Made by a program: the position numbers and the translations under genes. From the NCBI GenBank assembly GCA_036396535.1, contig DASWKR010000047.1, positions 24,448-88,447 of the forward strand: a DNA stretch of 64,000 nt, written 5' to 3'. The stretch comes from Acidimicrobiia bacterium (GTDB lineage Bacteria; Actinomycetota; Acidimicrobiia; Spongiisociales; UBA5794). Of the stretch, positions 8,830 through 19,970 are shown one piece after another (within the stretch, counting starts at the first letter, position 1; every line of letters begins with the position of its first letter). The notes beneath the pieces are model-generated. The model made no database searches and had not been told where the DNA came from. It saw only the letters and a list, made by a program, of their open reading frames with translations.

Positions 8830-9371
8830 TGGACGGGATCACCGACTCCGGCGTCATCGACGGGTACGCCTCCGCCGTGCTCGACGTCGGTCGTGCGGAG
8901 GGCAACCCGGACGGGATCACGGACGAGCTGTACAAGATCGCCCGCGCCGTCGAGGGCTCCGCCGAGCTGCACGACACGCTCGCCGACCCGCGGGTGCCCG
9001 TCGAGCGCAAGCAAGCCGTGCTGACGGACGTGCTCGATGGCCGGGCCTCCAGAGCGTCCATCGCACTCGTCACTCTGCTCGTCGGCGCCGGGCGCACCTC
9101 CGACCTCAACCGCATCGCCAAGCGGGCAGTCGATCTCGCCGCCGAGAGCGAGCGGCTCACCGTGGCCGAGGTGCGCTCAGCCGTCGACCTCGACGCTGCG
9201 ACGGTCGGACGCCTCGAGGAGACCCTGGCGGCGATGACGGGGAAGCGCATCAGAGCCAACGTGATCGTCGACCCGTCCCTCGTCGGCGGCATCGTCACGA
9301 AGGTCGGTGACATGGTGATCGACGGGTCGGTCCGCAGCCGCCTGCAGGATCTGAGAGAGGCATGGGGATAG
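8829..9371 (+). CDS. atpH: F-type ATP synthase subunit delta
   Basis: Stator subunit that links the b dimer to the top of the alpha3beta3 head (180 aa). The N-terminal six-helix domain contains YASAVLDV and DPRVPVERK, and the C-terminal domain ends with the family signature PSLVGGIVTKVGDMVIDGSVRS. Length is that of a separate delta, not the b-delta fusion found in mycobacteria. Overlaps atpF by one base; atpA starts 3 nt after its stop. Confidence 0.94.
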   Translation: MDGITDSGVIDGYASAVLDVGRAEGNPDGITDELYKIARAVEGSAELHDTLADPRVPVERKQAVLTDVLDGRASRASIALVTLLVGAGRTSDLNRIAKRAVDLAAESERLTVAEVRSAVDLDAATVGRLEETLAAMTGKRIRANVIVDPSLVGGIVTKVGDMVIDGSVRSRLQDLREAWG

Positions 9372-9374
9372 CGA

Positions 9375-10976
9375 ATGGCTGAATTGGTACTCGGCGACAT
9401 CACCGAAGCGCTCCGCAAGAATCTGGAGGGTTGGTCTCCTCGCCTCGAGCAGGAGATGATCGGCTACGTGACCTCGGTCGGCGACGGCGTCGCACGCGTC
9501 GTCGGCCTGCCCGGCGCCATGGCCTCCGAGCTCCTCGAGTTCCCCGGTGGGATGATCGGCGTCGCCCTCAACCTCGACGAGGATTCGATCGGAGCGGTGC
9601 TCATGGGCGACTCCTCGACGATCGAGGAGGGCGACGAGGTACGGGCGACGGGGCGGGTGCTGTCGGTTCCCGTCGGCGACGCGCTGCTCGGCCGGGTGAT
9701 CGACCCGCTCGGCAACCCAGTCGACGGCAAGGGGCCCATCGAAGCCACCGAGACACGCCTGCTCGAGACGCAGGCGCCGTCGGTGGTGGAGCGACAGCCC
9801 GTCCATGAGCCGTTGCAGACCGGCATCAAGGCGATCGACGCCATGATTCCGATCGGACGCGGCCAGCGCCAGCTCATCATCGGCGACCGTCAGACGGGCA
9901 AGACGGCGATCGTCGTCGACACGATCATCAACCAGGCGACCGAGAACGTGAAGTGCGTCTACGTGGCGATCGGCCAGAAGGCGTCGACCGTTGCCGAGGT
10001 GCAGTCGGCACTCGATGCGGTCGGGGCCATGGCGTACACCGTGATCGTGAGCGCCCCCGCCTCGACGGCGGCAGCGCTCCAGATGTACGCCCCGTACGCC
10101 GGCTCCGCCATCGGCCAGTATTGGATGTACAAGGGCGAGCACGCCCTCGTCATCTTCGACGACCTGTCCAAGCAGGCCGTGGCGTACCGGGAGATCTCGC
10201 TCCTGCTGCGCCGCCCTCCGGGGCGTGAGGCGTACCCGGGTGACGTCTTCTACCTCCACAGCCGGCTGCTCGAACGCGCCGCCAAGCTCTCCGACGAGCT
10301 GGGAGCGGGCTCATTGACGGCGCTGCCGATCATCGAGACCAAAGCGAACGACATCTCGGCGTACATCCCGACGAACGTCATCTCCATCACGGACGGGCAG
10401 ATCTTCCTCGAGTCCGATCTCTTCTTCTCCGGCATCCGGCCCGCCATCAACGCCGGCATCTCGGTGTCCCGGGTCGGCGGCAACGCCCAGATCAAGGCGA
10501 TGAAGAAGATCGCCGGTCCGCTGCGCCTCAACCTCGCCCAGTTTCGCGAGCTCGAAGCCTTCGCCGAGTTCGGCTCGGAGCTCGACTCGGCGTCGCTGGC
10601 CCAGCTCGAGCGCGGCCGGCGGGTCGTCGAGACCTTGAAACAGGGCCAGTTCGCCCCGGTACCCGTGGAGGGGCAGGTGGCTGCGATCTTCGCGGTCACC
10701 GAGGGCTACATGGACGACGTCCCGGTCAAGCAGATCAGGGAGTTCGAGCACGAGTTGCGCGGGTTCTTGGAGTCACGCCACCCGGGGTTGCTGGCGTCGA
10801 TCCGTGACACCGGCGAGTTGCCGGAGGACGAGTTGCGCAGCGCAATCGATACGTTCAAGGCGACCGGCCGGGGCGAGACCGCTGCTCCGGCGGCCGTGGC
10901 GCCGACCCACGACGTGGCGGAGGCCGGCTCGGACGAGGAACCGTCCGAGGTGCCGGACGGGGAGGCCGGGGAGTAG
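9375..10976 (+). CDS. atpA: F-type ATP synthase subunit alpha
   Basis: Non-catalytic nucleotide-binding subunit of the F1 head (533 aa). The N-terminal beta barrel is followed by the Walker A motif GDRQTGKT at 170-177 and the Walker B region [17 protein letters not shown] near 256. The alpha signature [21 protein letters not shown] is present. After the conserved C-terminal helices the protein carries an extra tail of roughly 37 residues rich in Ala, Glu, Asp and Pro (from GRGETAAP). Mycobacterial alpha subunits also have a C-terminal extension, which restrains ATP hydrolysis; whether this tail does the same is inference. Confidence 0.97.
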   Translation: MAELVLGDITEALRKNLEGWSPRLEQEMIGYVTSVGDGVARVVGLPGAMASELLEFPGGMIGVALNLDEDSIGAVLMGDSSTIEEGDEVRATGRVLSVPVGDALLGRVIDPLGNPVDGKGPIEATETRLLETQAPSVVERQPVHEPLQTGIKAIDAMIPIGRGQRQLIIGDRQTGKTAIVVDTIINQATENVKCVYVAIGQKASTVAEVQSALDAVGAMAYTVIVSAPASTAAALQMYAPYAGSAIGQYWMYKGEHALVIFDDLSKQAVAYREISLLLRRPPGREAYPGDVFYLHSRLLERAAKLSDELGAGSLTALPIIETKANDISAYIPTNVISITDGQIFLESDLFFSGIRPAINAGISVSRVGGNAQIKAMKKIAGPLRLNLAQFRELEAFAEFGSELDSASLAQLERGRRVVETLKQGQFAPVPVEGQVAAIFAVTEGYMDDVPVKQIREFEHELRGFLESRHPGLLASIRDTGELPEDELRSAIDTFKATGRGETAAPAAVAPTHDVAEAGSDEEPSEVPDGEAGE

Positions 10977-10979
10977 CCG

Positions 10980-13325
<2,346 letters not shown>

Positions 13326-13326
<1 letters not shown>

Positions 13327-13658
13327 TGGCGGAGCATCCGTACTTCGACGTCGACGTCGTGACGCCGGAGGCCGTCGTGTGGACGGGCGAGGCCGACTTC
13401 CTGCTGGCGAGGACCACAGAAGGCGAGATGGGGGTGCTGCGGGACCACGAGCCGACGATGGCTGCGCTGGCAACCGGGGTGGTCGAGATCCAGGGACGGG
13501 ACGCCTCGCGGACGACCGTCGGGATCCATGGCGGTTTCCTCCAGATCTTCCACAACCAGGTGACGCTGCTGACCGACCGTGCCGAGATCAGCGAGAGTCG
13601 CGAGGAGGCGCTCAAGGTGGCCGTCGAGTTGCAGGCGGCGGCGGACGAGTCGACGTAG
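13326..13658 (+). CDS. atpC: F-type ATP synthase subunit epsilon, short form
   Basis: Rotor subunit at the foot of gamma. The N-terminal beta sandwich is complete (VDVVTPEAVVWTGEADF through GGFLQIFHNQVTLLTDRAE), but only about 22 residues follow it, so the protein ends at 110 aa. Typical epsilon is 130-140 aa with a two-helix C-terminal hairpin; mycobacterial forms are near 120. The inhibitory second helix is therefore probably absent or reduced. Last gene of the atp operon. Confidence 0.93.
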
Positions 13659-13761
13659 CGGGGACGGACTCCGCTCTGGGCGTCGTCGCCGGGGGTCGAT
13701 CCACCGCTCCGACAGCCATCTCGGGAACGTGCGGTCGCAGTGTCGGCGTCTCAGGGATGTC

Positions 13762-14226
13762 ATGAAGCGCTCACTCGTGGTGATGGCGATCATCCTGGCT
13801 GCATGCGGTGCAGCCGACCCCGTTGCGACCGACTCGACATCGACGAGCACGACCACGGCCGCTCCACCGCAGACCTTGCCGTCGGACGATCCACGTGTGG
13901 ACAAGCCGACCGGGTCCGAGGCAAAGCTGGCGTCGCGTCTCATCCAGGCCCTTCACTTGGCCGAGGCCGGCATGGGCATCGATGAGATCGCGGCCGAGCT
14001 CCCCGAGCTCAGATTCGACGACGGCGGGGTCATGATCGAGGTCACCTTCGACGATCTCACCGACGTCGAGCGCGCCGCCGCCGTGGCGGTAGGTCTGCAC
14101 ATCACGGGCGACTACCCGGACCTGCGGTTGCTGACCGGGTCGATCTCGCCCAGCGGCCTCCTGGATCTCGCCGACTTGGACTCCGTCGTCTCGATCGCGG
14201 CGGCGCTCGGAGCGACAACGGGCTGA
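13762..14226 (+). CDS. Lipoprotein homologous to the N-terminal domain of the adjacent S8 protease
   Basis: Small lipoprotein (154 aa): signal peptide with lipobox LAAC (Cys15), a Ser/Thr-rich linker of about 30 residues, then one globular domain of about 98 residues. That domain aligns without gaps to residues ~41-140 of the subtilisin-like protease encoded 49 nt downstream. Shared points include LxxAxxLAxxG, AEL/VP, the VEV-F-D-L strand, GLxxTG and a final GATT. In the protease this segment occupies the propeptide position. The stand-alone copy may therefore be a membrane-anchored inhibitor, chaperone or immunity-like partner; this is inference. I know no named family for it. Confidence 0.85.
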   Translation: MKRSLVVMAIILAACGAADPVATDSTSTSTTTAAPPQTLPSDDPRVDKPTGSEAKLASRLIQALHLAEAGMGIDEIAAELPELRFDDGGVMIEVTFDDLTDVERAAAVAVGLHITGDYPDLRLLTGSISPSGLLDLADLDSVVSIAAALGATTG

Positions 14227-14275
14227 CCCGATCGCGTATGCTCGGCTGGCGATGATCTCGTGAGGGGAAGTCCAC

Positions 14276-16969
14276 ATGCGCCGCCTATTCGTGTTCGTGT
14301 CAGTACTGACGCTCGTCAGCGCCGGGTGGGTCGCAGCTCCCGCGGCGACCAGGCGGCAGGAACCCGTCAAATCGGTCGTGGGAACCTCCCAGGGAGTGAG
14401 CGTGTCGAGCCACCTGGTCGCCGCCATGGATCTGGCGGCGGAGGGCACCGATACCGCCGCGATCCAAGCGGAAGTCCCCATCGTCACGTTCGTCGACAGC
14501 CTCGTTGAGGTCGAGCTGAGATTCGACAGGTTGGATGCGGCGACCGTCGCCGCCGCCGAAGCTGCCGGACTGCAGGTGACGGGGGCCCACCTCGACGTCG
14601 GGTTCCTGAACGGAGCGATTGCCCTTGACGGCATCGCCGACCTCGTCGAGCTCGAGGGCCTTGCGACGATCCACCCCATGTACGGGGCGACGACGGCGAC
14701 CGGGTCGGTCGAGAACCAGGCCGACGACTCGATGCGGGCGGCCCAGGCCCGCTCCCAGTTCGGCGTCGACGGCACGGGCGTGGACATCGGGATTCTGTCC
14801 GATTCGTTCGACGGCGCCGGGACGGGCACGGTCAATGGCAGCGGCTGCAACCGGACGGTCAGCGGCACGTCTTCCCAGACCTCGGGTGACGTCCCCGCCT
14901 CGGTTCGGGTCATCCAGGACACCGCCGGCAGCGACGAGGGTCGCGGCATGGCCGAGCTGATCTCCGACCTGGCCCCGGGCGCCGACCTGAGCTTCCGGAC
15001 CGCCTTCATCAGCGAGGCCGACTTCGCCCAGGGAATCACCGATCTCGTCGACTGCGGATCGAACGTCATCGTCGACGACGTGATCTACTTCGCCGAGCCG
15101 ATGTTCCAGGACGGCGTCGTCGCCCAGGCGGCCCAAGCGGCGGCCGACGCCGGTGTCCCGTACTTCTCGTCTGCCGGCAACCAGGGCACGTTCGGGGTCA
15201 CCGACTCCTACGAGGACTTCGGTGACCGTCGTCACGACTTCGGCGGGAACGACCGTTTCGCCCGGGTCAGGCTCGACCCCGGCGAAGGCGTTCTGATGAT
15301 CATGCAGTGGAACGACCCGTTCGACGGCACGCTCGGGGACGGCGCCATCAACGACTTCGACATCTACCTCCTCGATGCCGCCGATCCAGCCGCCAATCTC
15401 CTGGCGGCCAGCGCCGGCGCCCAGGGCTGCGGGATCGCTGCCGGGACGCAGGCCGGCGATCCCCTCGAGGGGTTGAGCTACCAGAACACGACCGGATCGC
15501 AGCAGGACGTCTTCGTCGTCGTCGACCGCTTCTGCAGCGCCGCCGGCGGTGGCAACTACTTCCGCATCGCCACCTACGGCCTCACGTCGAGCATCACCTC
15601 GCTCGGCTTCGAGGGCGACATCTTCACCGACGCCCAGCAGTACGGCCACGCCGTGGCCAAGGACGCTCGGTCGGTGGCGGCCGTCTTCTACGGTGAGATC
15701 GACGACCCGACCGTGGACCCACCCAACAACCAAACGAACGTCGAGCCCTTCTCGTCGCTCGGAGGCAACATCCCCATCTACTTCGACGGCAGCGGCAACA
15801 CCATTCCGGGCGGTCCGGAGTTGCGGCACAAGCCGGAGATCGCGGCCGCCGACGGCACGAACACCACGTTCTTCGGATCCGACATCGGGTTCGACGCCGA
15901 CGCCTTCCCGAACTTCTTCGGGACGTCGGCGGCGGCGCCCCATGCGGCCGCCGTGGCTGCGCTCCTCCTGGACCGCGCCCCGGACTTCACGCCGGCCGGT
16001 GTCTACTTCCAGCTCCAGAACACCGCCATCGACATCGAGACGAACGGGGTGGACAACCTCAGCGGCTACGGGTTGGTCGACGCGGTGGACGCTCTGTCCA
16101 ACCTCCCCGACCTCGAGTGCGACGGGCAGGCGGCGACGATCATCGGAACGGACGGCCCGGATGTGATCGACGGAACGTCCGCCAAGGACGTCATCGTGTC
16201 TCTGGGCGGTGCCGACATCGTCAACGGCAAGGGTGGCAACGACGTCATCTGCCTCGGCAACGGGAACGACGTCGGCAACGGCGGCAACGGGAACGACAGG
16301 ATCTTCGGCCAGAAGGGCAAGGACACCCTTGCGGGAGACGACGATGACGACAACCTGATGGGCGGCAGCGGCGTCGACACCGCCGACTACTCCGGTGCCG
16401 CCGCCGGCGTCACCGTCAACCTCGCCAATGGCACAGGGAACCAGGGCTCGGACACTCTGGCGTCCATCGAGAACGTCGACGGATCACCCTTCAAGGACAC
16501 CCTGAAGGGTGACGGTGGCGCCAACGTGCTGCGCGGCATGGGTGGCAACGACACCCTCGACGGCAAGGGCGGCGCCGACACGTTGATCGGGTCCGGCGGC
16601 AAGGACGACCTCGACGGAGGGAGCGGCAAGGACACGCTGAAAGGCGGCGGCGGCAACGACACGCTCGACGGCGGCAGCGGCAACGACGAGATCGCGGGTG
16701 GCGGTGGCGACGACGTCGGCGACGGTGGAGTGGGCAACGACGAGATGAACGGCAACTCGGGACGAGACGCCTTCGACGGCGGTGACGGCATGGACACCAT
16801 CGCCGGGGGCGGCGGGGGCGACACCCTGCGTGGTCAGGCGGGCGCCGACACGCTGCGCGGGCAGGGTGGCAACGACACCCTCGTCGGCGGCCGTGGCACG
16901 GACACCCTGGTGGGCGGGTCGGGGACGGACTCCTGCAACGGCGAGAACGAATCCGGGTGCGAGTCGTGA
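14276..16969 (+). CDS. Secreted subtilisin-like (S8) protease with RTX repeats; triad His replaced
   Basis: Secreted 897-residue protein. Order: signal peptide (1-~24); prodomain-like region (~41-140) shared with the upstream lipoprotein; S8-like domain; and from ~618 to 890 glycine/aspartate-rich RTX-type nonapeptides (GGxGxD) expected to bind Ca2+. Candidate catalytic residues are Asp176 (ILSDSFD), oxyanion Asn302 (SSAGNQG) and nucleophile Ser551 (FFGTSAAAPHAA). Where subtilisins have HGT, this protein reads DEGRGMAE (Glu221), followed by the expected APGA. It thus lacks the canonical His. RTX tails usually accompany type I secretion in Gram-negatives, yet here there is a classic signal peptide. 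ATG follows a GGGGAAG ribosome site. Confidence 0.9.
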   Translation: MRRLFVFVSVLTLVSAGWVAAPAATRRQEPVKSVVGTSQGVSVSSHLVAAMDLAAEGTDTAAIQAEVPIVTFVDSLVEVELRFDRLDAATVAAAEAAGLQVTGAHLDVGFLNGAIALDGIADLVELEGLATIHPMYGATTATGSVENQADDSMRAAQARSQFGVDGTGVDIGILSDSFDGAGTGTVNGSGCNRTVSGTSSQTSGDVPASVRVIQDTAGSDEGRGMAELISDLAPGADLSFRTAFISEADFAQGITDLVDCGSNVIVDDVIYFAEPMFQDGVVAQAAQAAADAGVPYFSSAGNQGTFGVTDSYEDFGDRRHDFGGNDRFARVRLDPGEGVLMIMQWNDPFDGTLGDGAINDFDIYLLDAADPAANLLAASAGAQGCGIAAGTQAGDPLEGLSYQNTTGSQQDVFVVVDRFCSAAGGGNYFRIATYGLTSSITSLGFEGDIFTDAQQYGHAVAKDARSVAAVFYGEIDDPTVDPPNNQTNVEPFSSLGGNIPIYFDGSGNTIPGGPELRHKPEIAAADGTNTTFFGSDIGFDADAFPNFFGTSAAAPHAAAVAALLLDRAPDFTPAGVYFQLQNTAIDIETNGVDNLSGYGLVDAVDALSNLPDLECDGQAATIIGTDGPDVIDGTSAKDVIVSLGGADIVNGKGGNDVICLGNGNDVGNGGNGNDRIFGQKGKDTLAGDDDDDNLMGGSGVDTADYSGAAAGVTVNLANGTGNQGSDTLASIENVDGSPFKDTLKGDGGANVLRGMGGNDTLDGKGGADTLIGSGGKDDLDGGSGKDTLKGGGGNDTLDGGSGNDEIAGGGGDDVGDGGVGNDEMNGNSGRDAFDGGDGMDTIAGGGGGDTLRGQAGADTLRGQGGNDTLVGGRGTDTLVGGSGTDSCNGENESGCES

Positions 16970-17027
16970 GCTCGTAGGGCACGCCGAGGTGGTGTTCGTC
17001 GGGAACGGTCACCGCCGGCCGGGGCCC

Positions 17028-17465
17028 TCATTGCTCGAACGACGCCGCGAAGGCGTCGACCTGTTGGGGCAGGCCGTTGCCGATGGCGGCCGCCACCACC
17101 GGGAAGAACAGCGAGGCGAGCGGACCCTTCGACGTGATGGCGAGCGACACGTCGAGGCTGGTGTTGCGATCGGCCATGGCGAGTCTGGTGGTGAGCACGC
17201 CGGCCACCTCGCTCGAGTCGAGGGCGAGGGCCATCACGGTCGGCCGCTGCGACTCGGTGACCACGCTCGTCCCCCGATACGTCGTCGGACCGACGACGGC
17301 GCTCCACCGATACCTCAAGAGACGTCCGTGCGCATCGTGCTCGGCGTCCCACACGTTCTGCAGCGGCCCGATGAGCTCCCACGTCTCGGCTTCCTGGAGG
17401 GTCGCCCACACCACCTCGACGGAGGCGCTCACGGACGCCGCGTGGCTGAACGAAGCTGAAGGCAT
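17028..17465 (-). CDS. SRPBCC/START-like domain protein
   Basis: Single-domain protein of 145 aa. The N-terminal SFSHAASVSASVEVVWATLQEAETW pattern (strand, then a helix with conserved Trp) and the final amphipathic helix (LPQQVDAFAASFEQ) are those of the SRPBCC helix-grip superfamily (polyketide cyclase/dehydrase, CoxG-like). These bind hydrophobic ligands in a central cavity; the ligand here is unknown. The ATG at 17465 is preferred over longer frames because the conserved first strand begins right after it. Divergent from the sugar transferase gene and convergent with the protease gene. Confidence 0.75.
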   Translation of the reverse strand: MPSASFSHAASVSASVEVVWATLQEAETWELIGPLQNVWDAEHDAHGRLLRYRWSAVVGPTTYRGTSVVTESQRPTVMALALDSSEVAGVLTTRLAMADRNTSLDVSLAITSKGPLASLFFPVVAAAIGNGLPQQVDAFAASFEQ

Positions 17466-17580
17466 CGGCCCGGGAGCGTAGTCGCCCCGGTCCGATGCCT
17501 TCTCTCTCACCAGGCGCCAGCCCGGCGGCGCCGCCGTGCAGTCTCTTTCCTGCGGCGTGCGGGTATGCTTCCGCTTGCTC

Positions 17581-18858
17581 ATGCGCAGGAGATTCCTTCT
17601 TTCTGTGCTGGCGAGTGATCTGGTCGTCCTGGCATCTGGCATGGTCGCCGCCTCGCTGGTCACCTTCGACACGCCACTCCCGTGGGGAGCGCGGCCGGGT
17701 GCCTCCATTTGGCCCCTGATCGGCCTCACCGCCGGCGGGGTCGTGCTCGGCTCGTACCTGAGTGCCCGGGCCTCGGTCCTCGGAGTGCCTCGTCCCTCCT
17801 ATGGCCGCGCCGTGGCGATCACGACCACCGCGGTTGCCACCGTCGCAGTCGGTCTCGTCCTCTTCCGGGTCTATTGGTCGAGGCCCTTCCTCTTCGAGAC
17901 GATGGGCGTGTTCCTCGTCGGGGCGCTGGCGCACAGGGCGCTGCGCCGACGCAAGCCGTGGACCGAGCGGATGATCCTCATCTCCTCGGAGAAAGGCCTC
18001 GTCGACGACATGCGCAGCACGCAACACGCAGACGTGATGGCCGTCTACGACCCGTCCGGAGATCCTCCGACCGAGCACCCGCCGCCGGGCGTGACCCTGA
18101 CGCTCGACCTGCGTCCCGTTCTCTCGGAGGAGATGGCGCGCTACGTCTCGTCATGGAACCTGGCGGGATTTCCGGTGCGGGCACTCGGCAACGTGTACGA
18201 GGAGCACACCGGGCGGCTTCCGATCGTCCACCTCGCCGAGGGTTGGGAGCTGACGGCTCCGGTCTCGCGGAACAGCTACGCCCCGGTCAAGCGGGTGCTG
18301 GACGTCACGTTCGTGCTCGTCACCTCCCCCCTGTGGCTCTTCCTGTGCGGCCTCATCTGGCTTCTCGTTCGAGTCGACTCGAAGGGCCCGGCGATCTTCC
18401 GGCAGGAGCGGGTCGGCCGCGGGGGAGAGACGTTCACGCTGTACAAGTTCCGCACGATGGTCGAGGACGCCGACGCCGACGGGCCGCAATTCACGGTCGT
18501 CGGCGACTCCAGGCTGACCCGTGCCGGCCGCCTCCTCCGCAAGATCCGGCTCGACGAGCTGCCGCAGCTGTTCAACGTCCTCAAGGGCGACCTGAGCCTC
18601 GTCGGCCCCCGCCCGGAGCAGCCCGCTTTCGTCGAGCAGTTCGCCGCCGGCATTCCCTTCTACCGCTACCGGCATCTCATCCGCCCGGGCGTGACCGGCT
18701 GGGCTCAGGTCAACTACGGATATGCCGACGACCAGGCCGACACGGTCGAGAAGCTGACGTACGACCTCTACTACGTGAAGTTGATGTCGCCGTGGCTCGA
18801 CCTGCAGATCCTCGGCAAGAGCGTGTGGACGGTGCTCTCCGGCTTCGGGGCGCAATAG
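17581..18858 (+). CDS. Polyprenyl-phosphate sugar-1-phosphate transferase (bacterial sugar transferase family)
   Basis: Initiates a surface glycan by moving a sugar-1-phosphate from a nucleotide sugar onto undecaprenyl phosphate at the inner membrane. The 425-residue protein has four N-terminal membrane helices, a variable domain, then a fifth membrane segment (residues ~255-275) leading into the catalytic domain. That domain carries VKRVLDV, FRQERVGRGGETFTLYKFRTM, the catalytic KIRLDELPQLFNVLKGDLSLVGPRPE block (Asp-Glu) and GVTGWAQVNYG. This is the WbaP/CpsE-type long form. ATG 17581 is chosen because membrane helix 1 follows immediately and TATGCT lies 11 nt upstream; GTG 17536 is possible. 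Confidence 0.92.
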   Translation: MRRRFLLSVLASDLVVLASGMVAASLVTFDTPLPWGARPGASIWPLIGLTAGGVVLGSYLSARASVLGVPRPSYGRAVAITTTAVATVAVGLVLFRVYWSRPFLFETMGVFLVGALAHRALRRRKPWTERMILISSEKGLVDDMRSTQHADVMAVYDPSGDPPTEHPPPGVTLTLDLRPVLSEEMARYVSSWNLAGFPVRALGNVYEEHTGRLPIVHLAEGWELTAPVSRNSYAPVKRVLDVTFVLVTSPLWLFLCGLIWLLVRVDSKGPAIFRQERVGRGGETFTLYKFRTMVEDADADGPQFTVVGDSRLTRAGRLLRKIRLDELPQLFNVLKGDLSLVGPRPEQPAFVEQFAAGIPFYRYRHLIRPGVTGWAQVNYGYADDQADTVEKLTYDLYYVKLMSPWLDLQILGKSVWTVLSGFGAQ

Positions 18859-18896
18859 CGGCCCGAGCGGGACCGAAGGCCGTTCCTGCGTACCCC

Positions 18897-18914
18897 CGTC
18901 GCATGGGTGCGACG
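18897..18914. repeat. GC-rich hairpin after the sugar transferase gene
   Basis: CGTCGCA-TGGG-TGCGACG, a 7-bp perfect stem with a 4-nt loop, 39 nt after the stop codon. No T-run follows. It could be a weak terminator or a protein-binding dyad; it shares GTCGCA/TGCGAC arms with the dyad at 60331-60347. Confidence 0.4.
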
Positions 18915-18963
18915 CCGGGACGCCGGAACGGGGGAGAGATCCCGGATCACCGCCCCCGGCCTC

Positions 18964-18969
18964 TAGCCT
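18964..18969 (+). promoter_or_regulatory. -10-like TAGCCT box, leaderless arrangement
   Basis: TAGCCT ends 8 nt before the ATG at 18978 and no ribosome-binding site is present, the signature of a leaderless transcript. The same hexamer occurs at the same distance before genes at 31513 and 59137. Confidence 0.5.
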
Positions 18970-18977
18970 CTCGTCCG

Positions 18978-19970
18978 ATGGAGTGGCCGGACGTGTCAAT
19001 CGTCATCCCCGTCCGCAACGAGCGAGACGCGGTCGGCCTTGCCGTGGCGAGCGCACTCGAGCAGGAGTACCCCGGGAGGCTCGAGGTCGTCGTGGCGGAC
19101 GGCATGAGCACGGACGGCACCCGCACGCTGCTCGGCGAGCTGTCGAGCGATCGCCGTCTCAAATGGGTGGACAATCCGGCCGGCTCGACGCCTGCCGCCC
19201 TCAACACGGCCATCATCGCCTCGTCAGGGGAGGTCATCGTTCGATGCGATGCCCACTCGGTGCTCCCGTCCGGCTATGTGAGGCGGGCAGTCGAGCTCCT
19301 CGAGGGCACCGGGGCCGACAACGTCGGCGGCATCCAGTTGGCGAGAGGGACGTCGACGATGCACAGAGCCATCGCCCTCGCCATGAGCACTCCGCTCGGC
19401 GTCGGTGACGCCAAGTTCCACATCGGCGGGGCGCCGGGACCGACGGACACCGTATACCTCGGCGTCTTCAGGAGGAGCACCTTGGCGAAGGTCGGGCTCT
19501 TCGACACGACCTTGGTGCGCAATCAGGACTACGAGCTGAACCACAGGATCCGCGCCTCGGGCGGCGTGGTCTACTTCCATCCCGATCTGGCGGTCGAGTA
19601 CTCGCCACGACGCTCACTGGCTGCCCTGGCGAGCCAGTACCGCCAGTACGGGACGTGGAAGCGCGAGGTCCTCCGCCGCCACCCCGATTCCCTGCGATGG
19701 CGCCAACTGGCGGCTCCCGGGCTCGTCGTTGGGCTGGCCGCCTCGGCTGGTCTGGCGCTGACACCGGCCCGCCCGCTCTCGCTGGTGGTGCCGGGGCTGT
19801 ACCTGGCAGCCCTGGCGGCGTCGGCGCTCCTCGAGACGGTGAGACGGGCCGATCCGGCCGGCCTGCTGTTGCCGGTGGTCCTGCCGACGATGCACCTGGC
19901 GTGGGGCTTCGGCTTCCTGACAGGCCGGCGCACGGAAGGCGAGCCGGCGATCGCCCGGCTGGAACCGTGA
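18978..19970 (+). CDS. GT2 family glycosyltransferase with C-terminal membrane helices
   Basis: Glycosyltransferase (330 aa) of the ExoA/succinoglycan-type branch of GT2. The GT-A domain starts VSIVIPVRNERDAVGLAVAS, has the nucleotide-binding VADGMSTDGT and the metal-binding variant RCDAHSVLP in place of DxD. An acceptor-site region reads VRNQDYELNHRIR, the ED-like base being Gln-Asp. Two or three hydrophobic helices follow from residue ~245, anchoring the protein at the membrane. The next glycosyltransferase gene overlaps it by GTGA, so they form a pair behind the phosphoglycosyl transferase. Confidence 0.9.
   Translation: MEWPDVSIVIPVRNERDAVGLAVASALEQEYPGRLEVVVADGMSTDGTRTLLGELSSDRRLKWVDNPAGSTPAALNTAIIASSGEVIVRCDAHSVLPSGYVRRAVELLEGTGADNVGGIQLARGTSTMHRAIALAMSTPLGVGDAKFHIGGAPGPTDTVYLGVFRRSTLAKVGLFDTTLVRNQDYELNHRIRASGGVVYFHPDLAVEYSPRRSLAALASQYRQYGTWKREVLRRHPDSLRWRQLAAPGLVVGLAASAGLALTPARPLSLVVPGLYLAALAASALLETVRRADPAGLLLPVVLPTMHLAWGFGFLTGRRTEGEPAIARLEP

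Noticed and set aside
16130..16950. Dense tandem repeats considered as CRISPR or DNA satellite
   Set aside because: The repeats stay in frame and encode RTX nonapeptides (GGxGxD); spacing and variation are those of protein repeats, not CRISPR spacers.
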